A stretch of DNA of 17,773 nt. It comes from Bacillota bacterium. GTDB lineage: Bacteria > Bacillota > Clostridia > Christensenellales > Aristaeellaceae. Positions 6,284 through 13,659 of this stretch are shown in pieces (position 1 is the stretch's first letter; each line of letters opens with the position of its first letter). The DNA lies in the NCBI GenBank assembly GCA_023416655.1, contig JAEZHK010000042.1, forward strand, positions 1 through 17,773, written 5' to 3'. A program made the translations under genes and the position numbers. The notes under the pieces were generated by a model. It worked only from the letters and a program-made list of their open reading frames with translations. It searched no databases and was not told where the DNA came from.

Positions 6284-7546
6284 TCATGCCGTTGCCTTGG
6301 GAAACGCCCGGGTCGCGTGCCGGAGCGCCTTGACCACCGGCAATTCCTCGCCGGTCAAAAAGCGGATCAGCGCGCCGCCGCCGGTGCACACATAGTCCAG
6401 CTTGTCCTTCACGCCGAACTTCTTGGCAGCGGTCACGCTGTCGCCGCCGCCGACCACGGTGTAGGCGGAGGAATCCCCCAGCGCCTGCCAGACGATCCGT
6501 GTGCCCGTCTCGGTCTCGGGCTTTTCGAACACCCCCATCGGGCCGTTGACGAAAATGGTTTTGAAGCTTCGGATGACCTTGGCGTAATCGTCCGCCACGT
6601 CCCGCCCGATGTCGAGCACCAACGCGTCCTCAGGCACCATCCCCACCTTCACTTCCCTGCGCTCGCCGCTTTCGACATAGGCGAGGGTGATCGGCAGCAG
6701 GATTTTCTCGCGGTACTGCTCCAACAGCGGCTTCGCCTTCTCAATGTATTCGGCGTAGCCGGACCTCTCGATAAATTCCATGCTGCCGCGGCCAATCTTC
6801 TCGCCCTTCGCGGCCAAGAGGATATTGGCCACCAGGCCGCCCGTCAGGACGAGATCCGCCGCGCCGCTGCCCAGCACCGTGCCCAGCATGAGAAACGCAT
6901 CAGACACTTTCGCGCCGCCCAGCACGAACGCGCAGGGGCGTTCGGGGCTTTCCATGAGGCCGGAGACCACGCAGTATTCCTCTTCAAAGAGCCTGCCCAT
7001 CGCGCTGGGCAGCACCTGCTCGAAGCCGCACAGCGACGGCTGGTCCCGGTGCGCGGCGGCGAAGGCGTCGCAGACGTAGAGGTCGTGAAGCGGCGCGAGC
7101 TTGCGCACCACTTCCGTCCTCGCCTGCTCCTCGTGGGTCAGCTTCAGGTTCATTTCAAAGTAAGTCTGCTCCTCGGAGCAGAAGCGCACGTTGTCCAGCA
7201 GCAGCGCCTCGCCGGGCTTCAGCGCGGCGATGGCCGCCCGCGCCGCCGGGCCGCACACGTCGTCGATGAATTTGACCTCCCGCCCCAGGAGCCTGGTCAG
7301 CACCTGGGCGTGGGGCCGAGTGGTGTAGAAGTTCTGGTATTCGATGTCGCTGCCCTGATGGGCCAGCAGCGTCAACTTCGCGCCTCTATCGAGCAGCTCT
7401 TTCAGCGTCGGCACACAGGCCTCGATGCGGGCGGTACTCATAAGCTCCCCGGTTTCGCGGTCCACCGGCTGGTTGATGTCCACCCGGCAGACGACCGCCT
7501 TGCCGCTTACGTCATAATCGTCCAGCGTATGGATGCCAAAGCGCAT
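6284..7546 (-). CDS. Archaeal-type phosphoglycerate kinase homologue
   Basis: A 420-residue kinase of the archaeal PGK type, closer in wording to Pyrococcus PGK than to bacterial PGK: HQG, TTRPHAQVL, DAFAAAHRDQPSL, VLGGAKVSD, LVLTGGLVANI, FVNGPMGVFE, GGGDS, GGGALIRFLTGEELPV. PGK moves the acyl phosphate of 1,3-bisphosphoglycerate to ADP. RVDIN, the Arg in TARIEA, the His of HQG, the Arg in DNVRF and the Arg in AAHRDQ are kept. The basic residue in the HxGR/KP motif, one of the phosphate-binding basic patch, is replaced (HQGSD). That loss fits a substrate whose far end is a carboxylate, such as malyl phosphate, though normal 3-phosphoglycerate activity is not excluded. I start at ATG 7546, eight bases after GGAGG; ATG 7552 abuts the ribosome site. 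It sits between GAPDH and LarA genes. Confidence 0.88.
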   Translation of the reverse strand: MRFGIHTLDDYDVSGKAVVCRVDINQPVDRETGELMSTARIEACVPTLKELLDRGAKLTLLAHQGSDIEYQNFYTTRPHAQVLTRLLGREVKFIDDVCGPAARAAIAALKPGEALLLDNVRFCSEEQTYFEMNLKLTHEEQARTEVVRKLAPLHDLYVCDAFAAAHRDQPSLCGFEQVLPSAMGRLFEEEYCVVSGLMESPERPCAFVLGGAKVSDAFLMLGTVLGSGAADLVLTGGLVANILLAAKGEKIGRGSMEFIERSGYAEYIEKAKPLLEQYREKILLPITLAYVESGERREVKVGMVPEDALVLDIGRDVADDYAKVIRSFKTIFVNGPMGVFEKPETETGTRIVWQALGDSSAYTVVGGGDSVTAAKKFGVKDKLDYVCTGGGALIRFLTGEELPVVKALRHATRAFPKATA

Positions 7547-7568
7547 ATGCATCCCCTCCCAATCTTAA

Positions 7569-7733
7569 GCGTTGAAAAACCCCGAGGGTTTTTCAACGCA
7601 GAGGAAAAACTCTTCGTGAGCCTGAAATTCTCACGAATTTCCGGGCGGCTCACTGACCTGAGGTAGTGTTTCCTTCCCCAGTGTTCGCATTGGGGAAGGA
7701 AACACGTTTCCGGCGCACAGGTCGCCGGAAACG
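7569..7733 (-). repeat. Multi-hairpin intergenic element, copy 2 (reverse orientation)
   Basis: Read on the minus strand it has the same A-B-D-C order as copy 1. C is a perfect 14-bp stem (7569-7582 with 7586-7599). D: outer 7616-7622 with 7647-7653, inner 7624-7630 with 7635-7641. B is an 18-bp stem (7666-7683 with 7688-7705) with one wobble. A is an 11-bp stem (7705-7715 with 7723-7733). Loops of A and B match copy 1 (ACCTGTG against ACCTGCG; CGAA in both), while stem bases differ in compensating pairs. It fills the 234-bp GAPDH-PGK gap. Confidence 0.85.
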
Positions 7734-7780
7734 AAATGAAGGAACGCCAGGCAACCGTAGGAAAGGTGGAGTTCCCTACT

Positions 7781-8827
7781 CTATTGGACGATGCATTTGA
7801 ATTTCCCGATTCCGAGGTACTTGTTGGTCTCCGCGGTGCCGTCCTCCCGGGTCAGCTGCATCTTCATCGCCGCGCGGACGGCGTCGATGGACTCCGGGAT
7901 GGTGACCGACTCCTGCGGGATGTTGATGGCGAACATGATGTCGTCGCCCGACTCCACGATGCTGTCCGTCCACAACCCGATCTCGTACATGTCGCCGCGG
8001 GCGTTGCCGAGGTCCCGGGCGTACTTGAAGAAGCTGGCGTTGCCCATGAAGCCTTCGGCGATGGACACCACGCGGATGCGCGGGTGGTCCTTGAAGCAGT
8101 TAAGCGCCTCGTCGCGGGTGATCTTCTTTCCATCTTTTCCGCTGGCCAGCACGGTGATGATGTGGCCGTGGGTGACCGGCGTGTGCACCAGGATGCCGGT
8201 GGCCTCCACGTGGGGCATGATGGTCATCAGGTCCACCGCCTGGTGGGAGGGGGCCTTGTCGATTTGCAGCGCGTTCGTGAGCCCGCGATGATAGTCGCCC
8301 GGGTCAGCCACGCGGCGGATGATGGTGATGGCGATCTTCGAGACGCCCACGGCGCGGTCCAGCGCGTCGACGGCGCGGATGAGGCCGGTGGTGTTGCAGG
8401 AGGTCAGCTTCAGGTAGTCCGCGCCGACACCCTTTTCATAGTTTGCGTAGCCGTGGAAGAACACGTCGGCAACCGAGTTCTTTTCGCCGCCCTGGAAGAC
8501 CGCCTTTACGCCCGCCTTTTCGTAGAGCAGCTTGTTTTTCGCGCCTACGCCGCCGGGCGAAGAATCCAGCATCACATCGACCTTGCCGATCAGCTCGTCA
8601 AAACTCCCGGCCACGGGGATGCCCAGCGCGTCAAAGGCCGCCCTGTCCGCGCCGTCCACCAGGTACAGGTCGTAGGGCATGCCCTTTTCATGGAGCGCGC
8701 GGATCGCGAGCGTCGGCATAAGGTCGGCCACGCCGACCAGCTCCATGTCGCCCTGAAGCGCCACGCCGTCCGCCAGGCGCTGCCCGATGGTGCCGTAGCC
8801 CGCGACGCCCACCCTGATCTTTTTCAT
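7781..8827 (-). CDS. Archaeal-type (type II) glyceraldehyde-3-phosphate dehydrogenase homologue
   Basis: A 348-residue dehydrogenase of the archaeal GAPDH class: N-terminal Rossmann motif GYGTIGQR (10-17), DSSPGGVGAKN, catalytic Cys144 in SCNTTGL, ARDLGNARGDMYEIGLW, QESVTIPESIDA near the C-terminus. The family oxidises glyceraldehyde-3-phosphate with NAD(P) and phosphate to an acyl phosphate. The likely catalytic His220 (THGH) is kept. Two loops I remember as KGPxNAI and SHHGPD in archaeal enzymes read RGLTNAL (181-187) and SHQAVD (194-199) here, so the substrate pocket may be altered. The start is ATG 8827 with GGAGG 9 nt upstream, 15 bp after the IolG1 stop. The adjacent PGK homologue is also archaeal-type, so the two probably form one aldehyde-to-acid, ATP-yielding pair. 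Ordinary glycolytic GAPDH remains possible. Confidence 0.88.
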   Translation of the reverse strand: MKKIRVGVAGYGTIGQRLADGVALQGDMELVGVADLMPTLAIRALHEKGMPYDLYLVDGADRAAFDALGIPVAGSFDELIGKVDVMLDSSPGGVGAKNKLLYEKAGVKAVFQGGEKNSVADVFFHGYANYEKGVGADYLKLTSCNTTGLIRAVDALDRAVGVSKIAITIIRRVADPGDYHRGLTNALQIDKAPSHQAVDLMTIMPHVEATGILVHTPVTHGHIITVLASGKDGKKITRDEALNCFKDHPRIRVVSIAEGFMGNASFFKYARDLGNARGDMYEIGLWTDSIVESGDDIMFAINIPQESVTIPESIDAVRAAMKMQLTREDGTAETNKYLGIGKFKCIVQ

Positions 8828-8842
8828 GTTCCGTTTCCTCCC

Positions 8843-9853
8843 CTATCGTTCTACTTTGACCGGCTCGCCGCCACTTGCCAGCGATTTTCCCGCCGCGATG
8901 GCGATGGCGACCGGCGAGAGGCTGTCCCTCGCGCTGATGAGCACGTCTTTCCCGTCCAGGCACGCGTCGACGAAACCCTGTTCTTCCCGGACGAAGGCGT
9001 CGGTGTAGCGCTCCAGGAAGAACCAGAGCGGTTTCGCTCGGCTGACGCCTCCCGCCGTCGAAAGCGTGGTCGAGTCCATGGTCTCGTTCTCGGCCGCGAT
9101 CATGCCCTTGGAGCCAAAGACCTCGATGCGCTGGTCGTAGCCGTAGACCGCCTGGCGGGAGTTGTCGATCACCGCCAGCGCGCCGCTCTCAAGCCTCAGC
9201 ATCACCACCGCGGTGTCTACGTCGCCCGCCTCCCCGATGCCCGGGTCGATCAGACACGCGCCAGCGGTGGACACTTCCAAAACACGGCTGCCCGACAGGT
9301 GCTCCACCATGTCGAAATCGTGGATCATCATGTCCGCGAAGATACCGCCGGAGGTCTTCACGTAGGAGACCAGCGGCGCGACCGGGTCCCTCGACGAGAT
9401 CTTGACGATCTGAACGCCGCCCACCTCGTCCTGCCTCACCGCCTCGTAGATGCGCCAGAAGTTGCGGTCAAACCGGCGGTTGAAGCCCACCTGACACTTG
9501 ACGCCCGCGGCGTCCACCGCCTCGATCACCTTGCGAATCTCCTCGAGGCTCTGGTCCACCGGCTTTTCGCAGAAGATGTGTTTGCCCGCCCTCGCCGCCT
9601 CGACGGCGATCGTCACATGCGTGTCGGTCGGCGAGCAGATGAACACCGCGTCGATCGTCGGATCGTTCAGGATTTCATGGTAGTCCGTCAGGATTTTGGG
9701 GGTGCCCAGCGGCTCACCCAACTTGCGCGCGGCCTCGAGATCGATGTCCGCCAACGCGACGACCTCGGCGCGCTCCACGCGGTGCACCAGGTTTGGCGTG
9801 TGCACGCGGCTGATGCGCCCCGCGCCGATCACGCCGATTCTCAGCTTCTTCAT
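8843..9853 (-). CDS. iolG: Inositol 2-dehydrogenase-type Gfo/Idh/MocA oxidoreductase, paralogue 1
   Basis: 336 residues, normal for IolG. N-terminal NAD-binding motif GVIGAGRI (7-14), EKP with Lys97, and the catalytic pair Asp174 and His178 in DMMIHDFDM match the inositol dehydrogenase triad (K97, D172, H176 in Bacillus IolG, from memory). It should oxidise an inositol isomer to an inosose with NAD+, the first step of the pathway. It is a clear paralogue of the gene just upstream: both share NSRQAVYGYDQR, VFGSKGMIAAENET and PLWFFLERY. The pair may divide myo-inositol from scyllo- or D-chiro-inositol. The start at ATG 9853 follows GGGGGAA; spacing to both neighbours is 15 bp. Confidence 0.85.
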   Translation of the reverse strand: MKKLRIGVIGAGRISRVHTPNLVHRVERAEVVALADIDLEAARKLGEPLGTPKILTDYHEILNDPTIDAVFICSPTDTHVTIAVEAARAGKHIFCEKPVDQSLEEIRKVIEAVDAAGVKCQVGFNRRFDRNFWRIYEAVRQDEVGGVQIVKISSRDPVAPLVSYVKTSGGIFADMMIHDFDMVEHLSGSRVLEVSTAGACLIDPGIGEAGDVDTAVVMLRLESGALAVIDNSRQAVYGYDQRIEVFGSKGMIAAENETMDSTTLSTAGGVSRAKPLWFFLERYTDAFVREEQGFVDACLDGKDVLISARDSLSPVAIAIAAGKSLASGGEPVKVER

Positions 9854-9868
9854 GTCGTATTCCCCCGC

Positions 9869-10879
9869 TTAGCCGACCTTGACCGGCGCTCCGCCCAGTT
9901 CCCAGGATTTCTTGGCCGCGATGGCGATCTTCACCGGCTGCAGGCCGTCGAAGGAACCGACAGGCGTATCCTTGCCGGTCAGGCAAGCCTCTACAAAGTC
10001 GCTCTCCTCCTGAATGAACGCGTCGTTGTAGCGCTCCAGGAAGAACCACAGCGGCTTCTCCTTCTGAACGCCGTCGGCGGTGTACCAGGTGGTGTTGTTG
10101 GCGGTTTCGTTCTCGGCGGCGATCATGCCCTTTGAGCCGAAGACTTCCACGCGCTGGTCGTAGCCGTAGACCGCCTGGCGGGAGTTGTCGATCACGCCCA
10201 GCGCGCCGTTTTTAAAGCGAAGACTGATGATGCAGGTGTCCACGTCGCCGGCGCTGGCGATCTCCGGGTCCACCAGGCAAGCACCGAAGACCGAGACTTC
10301 CTCCACCTCGCTGCCGGACAGGTAGCGCACCATGTCGAAGTCGTGGATGGTCATGTCCACGAAGATGCCGCCGGACACCTTCACGTAGGAGAGCGGCGGG
10401 GCCGCCGGATCGCGGGAGGTAACCTTGACGATCTGCACATCGCCGATGCCACCGGAGGCGACGACCTCGCGCACTCGCTTGAAATTCCGGTCGAAGCGGC
10501 GGTTGAAGCCCACCTGATACTTGACCCCGGCTTCCTTGACGGCCTCGAGTACCGGTTCGATCTTGGCGAGGTCGTGGTCAATGGGCTTTTCGCAGAAGAT
10601 GTGCTTGCCCGCCTTCGCCGCCTCGATGGAGATGGGCGAATGGGTGTCGGTGGACGAGCAGATGAAGACCGCGTCGATATTCGGGTCGCTTAAGATTTCA
10701 TGGTAGTCCGCGGTGGCCACTTTCACGCCGAGCTTTGCAGCCAGTTCCTCCGCCGCGGGCAGGTACACGTCCGAGATGGCCGCGACTTCCGCGTTCGCCA
10801 CCCGGTTCACAAGGTTCGCCGCGTGCAGCTTTCCGATCCGGCCCGCGCCGATGACGCCAATTTTGAGTTTCCCGTCCAT
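9869..10879 (-). CDS. iolG: Inositol 2-dehydrogenase-type Gfo/Idh/MocA oxidoreductase, paralogue 2
   Basis: 336 residues from ATG 10879, which lies 7 nt after AAGGA; ATG 10885, two codons earlier, is equally possible. NAD motif GVIGAGRIG, EKP with Lys98, Asp175 and His179 in DMTIHDFDM, then VFGSKGMIAAENET. The role is NAD-dependent oxidation of an inositol to 2-keto-inositol (inosose), the substrate of IolE. It lies 31 bp after IolD. The tandem placement and shared motifs show a local gene duplication followed by clear divergence, so the two copies are probably kept for different inositol isomers or for an oxidation plus reduction step in isomer conversion. Confidence 0.85.
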   Translation of the reverse strand: MDGKLKIGVIGAGRIGKLHAANLVNRVANAEVAAISDVYLPAAEELAAKLGVKVATADYHEILSDPNIDAVFICSSTDTHSPISIEAAKAGKHIFCEKPIDHDLAKIEPVLEAVKEAGVKYQVGFNRRFDRNFKRVREVVASGGIGDVQIVKVTSRDPAAPPLSYVKVSGGIFVDMTIHDFDMVRYLSGSEVEEVSVFGACLVDPEIASAGDVDTCIISLRFKNGALGVIDNSRQAVYGYDQRVEVFGSKGMIAAENETANNTTWYTADGVQKEKPLWFFLERYNDAFIQEESDFVEACLTGKDTPVGSFDGLQPVKIAIAAKKSWELGGAPVKVG

Positions 10880-10910
10880 GCGCATGTCCTTCCTTCTTCT
10901 GTCAATTCTA

Positions 10911-12833
10911 TTAATATTGGTGCGCGTCCGCGACGTGCGAAAGATGATCCTGCCATGCGAGATTAATGCGCGGGTTCTCGGCGACCTCCGGCGTGCCCAC
11001 CCGCCACCAGGCGCCATAGCCGCTGGTCATGGACTTGGGCAGCACCTTGATGTCAAAGAGCACCGGGCGATCCTTGATCTTTTTCGCGTCCTCGACCGCA
11101 CTTTCCAGCTCCGCCATCGTGCGCACGGTGTAGCCCACCGCGCCGTAGCCTTCGGCGATTTTCGCGTAGTCCACGCTCAGGAAATCCCCGCCGTGGCCGG
11201 TTCCTTCGCGGTAGCGAAGCTCGGTGACCATGGTCTCGTTGCCCTGGCCGATCTGGAGGTTGTTGATGCAACCAAAGCCCGCGTTATCGAAGAGGCACAC
11301 ATTGATCTTCATGCGCTCCTGCACCGCGGTCAGGAGTTCCGAGTGCAGCATCACGAAGCTGCCGTCGCCCACCATCGAGTACACCTGCCGGTCCCTGATC
11401 GCCAGCTTCACGCCCAGCGCGCCGGAGATTTCGTAGCCCATGCAGGAGTAGCCGTACTCCATGTTGTAGGTGTCGGTGGTCTCGGGCCGCCACATGCGCT
11501 GCATGCAGCCGGGGAGGCTGCCCGACGAGCCGATGACCGCCGCGTCTTTTTCGATCAGGCGGTTCAGCGCGCCCAGCACCTCGGTCTGGGTCAGCGAGGC
11601 GTCGAGATCCTTGGCGAACTTCTTCGCCGAGTCCGCGTTCCGGTCGTTGACCTCGGGCTTAAATTCCTCGCCGGTGAAGGTCAGGCCGTCCAGCCGCCTG
11701 AGCTCCTCCGCCCAACGGGCCTTTGCCTCCGCAATTTCGCCGCCCCAGCCACTTTGGAAGCCGGTAAGCGCGTTGGAGAGCGCGGTCAGCGCCGCCTTCG
11801 CGTCCGCCACCACCGGCACCGCGTCCAGCTTCATGGCCTGGAACGGCGAGGCGCTGATGTTGACAAAGGCCGCATCCTCGCGGAACAGCCACTTGGAGGC
11901 GGTGGTGAAGTCGGTGTAGCGGGTGCCAACGCCGATCACGAGGTCGGCTTCCTTGGCGATGTCGTTGGCGGCGGCGCAGCCGGTGACGCCGATGCCGCCC
12001 AGGTTCAGCGGGTGCGTCCAGACGACGGCGGACTTGCCCGCCTGGGTTTCGCCGAAGGGGATATTGAAGGTTTCCGCGAAAGTGCGGAACACGTCGTGGG
12101 CCTCCGAGTAGCGCACGCCGCCGCCACAGACGAGAATAGGCTTTTTCGCGCCGCGGATGCGTATTGCGGCCTCCGCCACCGCCTCGGGGGTCGGCGGACG
12201 GCGCTCGATGACGTGTACGCGCTTCTCAAAGAAGCTCTCCGGGTAGTCCCATGCCTCGCCCTGCACGTCCTGCGGCAGCGCTACGCACACCGCGCCGGTG
12301 TCGGCGGGGTCGGTCAGCACGCGGAAGGCATTCAGCATCGCGCTCATGAGCTGCTCGGGCCGGTTCACCCGGTCCCAGTAGCGGCACACGGGGCGGAACG
12401 CGTCGTTGGTGGAGAGGCCCAGGTCGTGGGTCTGCTCGATCTGCTGCAGCACCGGGTCGGGCTGGCGGCAGGCGTACACGTCGCCCGGCAGGAACAATAC
12501 CGGGATGTTGTTGGCGGTGGCGGTTCCGGCGGCGGTGACCATGTTGGCCGCGCCCGGGCCGACGGAAGACGTGACCGCGAAGATCTGCTTGCGCTTAACC
12601 TGCTTGGCGAAGGCGATGGCCGCGTGGGCCATGCCTTGCTCGTTCTTGCCCTGATAGAGTTCGAGACTTTTACGCTCCTGCTGCAGCGCCTGACCCAGGC
12701 CCACCACGTTGCCGTGGCCGGGCAGCATCATGACGCCCCGCACGAAGCGGTGTTCCGCACCATCAAAGCGTACGTACTGGTTTTCCAGGAAGCGCACGAG
12801 CGCCTGCGCCATCGTGAGCCGTACCGTTTTCAT
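10911..12833 (-). CDS. iolD: 3D-(3,5/4)-trihydroxycyclohexane-1,2-dione hydrolase
   Basis: 640 residues, standard for IolD, a thiamine-diphosphate enzyme that opens the trihydroxycyclohexanedione ring to 5-deoxy-glucuronate. The Pyr-domain activating Glu65 is in NEQGMAHAA, followed by SSVGPGAANMVTAAG (89-103). The central domain spans about 200-350. The thiamine motif begins GDGSF (489-493) and closes at Asn517 in FDNAGFGCIN. IolD-typical MEYGYSCMGYEI precedes it. ATG 12833 sits 2 bp after the IolB stop with GGAGG 7 nt upstream, indicating coupled translation. A longer frame to 12953 is only the opposite reading of IolB sequence. Product recognition is secure from the whole-length match and iol context. 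Confidence 0.93.
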   Translation of the reverse strand: MKTVRLTMAQALVRFLENQYVRFDGAEHRFVRGVMMLPGHGNVVGLGQALQQERKSLELYQGKNEQGMAHAAIAFAKQVKRKQIFAVTSSVGPGAANMVTAAGTATANNIPVLFLPGDVYACRQPDPVLQQIEQTHDLGLSTNDAFRPVCRYWDRVNRPEQLMSAMLNAFRVLTDPADTGAVCVALPQDVQGEAWDYPESFFEKRVHVIERRPPTPEAVAEAAIRIRGAKKPILVCGGGVRYSEAHDVFRTFAETFNIPFGETQAGKSAVVWTHPLNLGGIGVTGCAAANDIAKEADLVIGVGTRYTDFTTASKWLFREDAAFVNISASPFQAMKLDAVPVVADAKAALTALSNALTGFQSGWGGEIAEAKARWAEELRRLDGLTFTGEEFKPEVNDRNADSAKKFAKDLDASLTQTEVLGALNRLIEKDAAVIGSSGSLPGCMQRMWRPETTDTYNMEYGYSCMGYEISGALGVKLAIRDRQVYSMVGDGSFVMLHSELLTAVQERMKINVCLFDNAGFGCINNLQIGQGNETMVTELRYREGTGHGGDFLSVDYAKIAEGYGAVGYTVRTMAELESAVEDAKKIKDRPVLFDIKVLPKSMTSGYGAWWRVGTPEVAENPRINLAWQDHLSHVADAHQY

Positions 12834-12835
12834 AA

Positions 12836-13651
12836 TCAGCCCTCCGGGGTGAAAATATGGTCGTTGGCATCCTTTTCCCAAAGCCACGCGTGCTCCGGGT
12901 CGTCGATGCGGGTCTTTTTCCACGGGTCGCCCGGCAGATGCCGGATGCCCCATACGTACACCAGCGCGTAGCCGGGCGCTGCCGCCTGGGAGTGAAACCC
13001 GTGGTGGATGATGGTCAGCCCATTGTGGCGGGAGGTGTGGATTTCGCCGTCCGCGAAGCTCGCGCCAAACCCCTGCGGGTGGTCAAAGCGGTGGAAGTAG
13101 ACCTCCGGCTGCGGGTGATGGTGCGGCGGGTAGCTGGACCATTTGCCGGGGAAGTTCAGCACTTCGCCCAGCACCATGTTAGACCAGGGCGCGCTCTCAA
13201 AGTCGAAGAGCGTCTTGATCTCCCGGCGCATGCAGCCCTGCAGTTCCCCATTCGCGCCCGCGTGCTGCACCGTCACGTCCTTGGGCGCGTAGAGCTTCGG
13301 CGGGAAGCTCCGGCTGTTCGGCACCGCCTGCACGTACAATTCCGCGCTGTCCAGCGCCGTCACGCGAAGCCGCACGCCCTTGGGGGCGTGCAGGCACCAG
13401 GGTTCATGATGGAACTCGTCCGGCCGCTCGGCCAGGTGCACCTGACACGCCTCGCAGTCGATGTCGCCCCACTCAAAGCGCACGTTTCCGCGCAAGAGCA
13501 GCAGCGCCACTTCCTTGTCCGGCTCGTAGAACTCCCACTTCGAGCCGTCCGTCAAGACCAGCAGCCCCACATCCATGCCGGTGCCCGCGTCCTCCACGGG
13601 CGTCCTCAGGAAGGGGTTGAAGCCGGGGCCGATTTCCTTTTGGATGTACAT
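12836..13651 (-). CDS. iolB: 5-deoxy-glucuronate isomerase
   Basis: 271 residues, the usual IolB length. IolB is a double-cupin metal isomerase converting 5-deoxy-glucuronate into 2-deoxy-5-keto-D-gluconate (DKG). The metal-site block SYPPHHHPQPEVYFHRF (His177-179, Glu183) and the following DHPQGFG are IolB hallmarks, as is VYVWGIRHLPGDPW near the C-terminus. Start ATG 13651 follows AGGAGGCAAC and is 8 bp from the IolE stop. In this operon DKG would be the branch point: the customary kinase (IolC) and aldolase (IolJ) are not visible, and transketolase is the only obvious C-C cleaving enzyme in the window. Confidence 0.93.
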   Translation of the reverse strand: MYIQKEIGPGFNPFLRTPVEDAGTGMDVGLLVLTDGSKWEFYEPDKEVALLLLRGNVRFEWGDIDCEACQVHLAERPDEFHHEPWCLHAPKGVRLRVTALDSAELYVQAVPNSRSFPPKLYAPKDVTVQHAGANGELQGCMRREIKTLFDFESAPWSNMVLGEVLNFPGKWSSYPPHHHPQPEVYFHRFDHPQGFGASFADGEIHTSRHNGLTIIHHGFHSQAAAPGYALVYVWGIRHLPGDPWKKTRIDDPEHAWLWEKDANDHIFTPEG

Positions 13652-13659
13652 GTTGCCTC

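Noticed and set aside
7569..7599. Perfect 14-bp hairpin as a terminator between GAPDH and PGK
   Set aside because: No T run follows on the minus strand, and the hairpin is part of a repeated four-hairpin element found in other gaps; premature termination here would cut off PGK, LarA and transketolase.
7736..10135. 799-codon open frame on the plus strand, antisense to GAPDH and both iolG genes
   Set aside because: Low-complexity Arg/His/Asp/Val-rich translation with no family resemblance and no ribosome site; it mirrors the codon pattern of high-GC genes on the other strand.
10713..12971. 752-codon plus-strand frame opposite iolD
   Set aside because: Same antisense artefact of high G+C; iolD on the minus strand has full-length family motifs.
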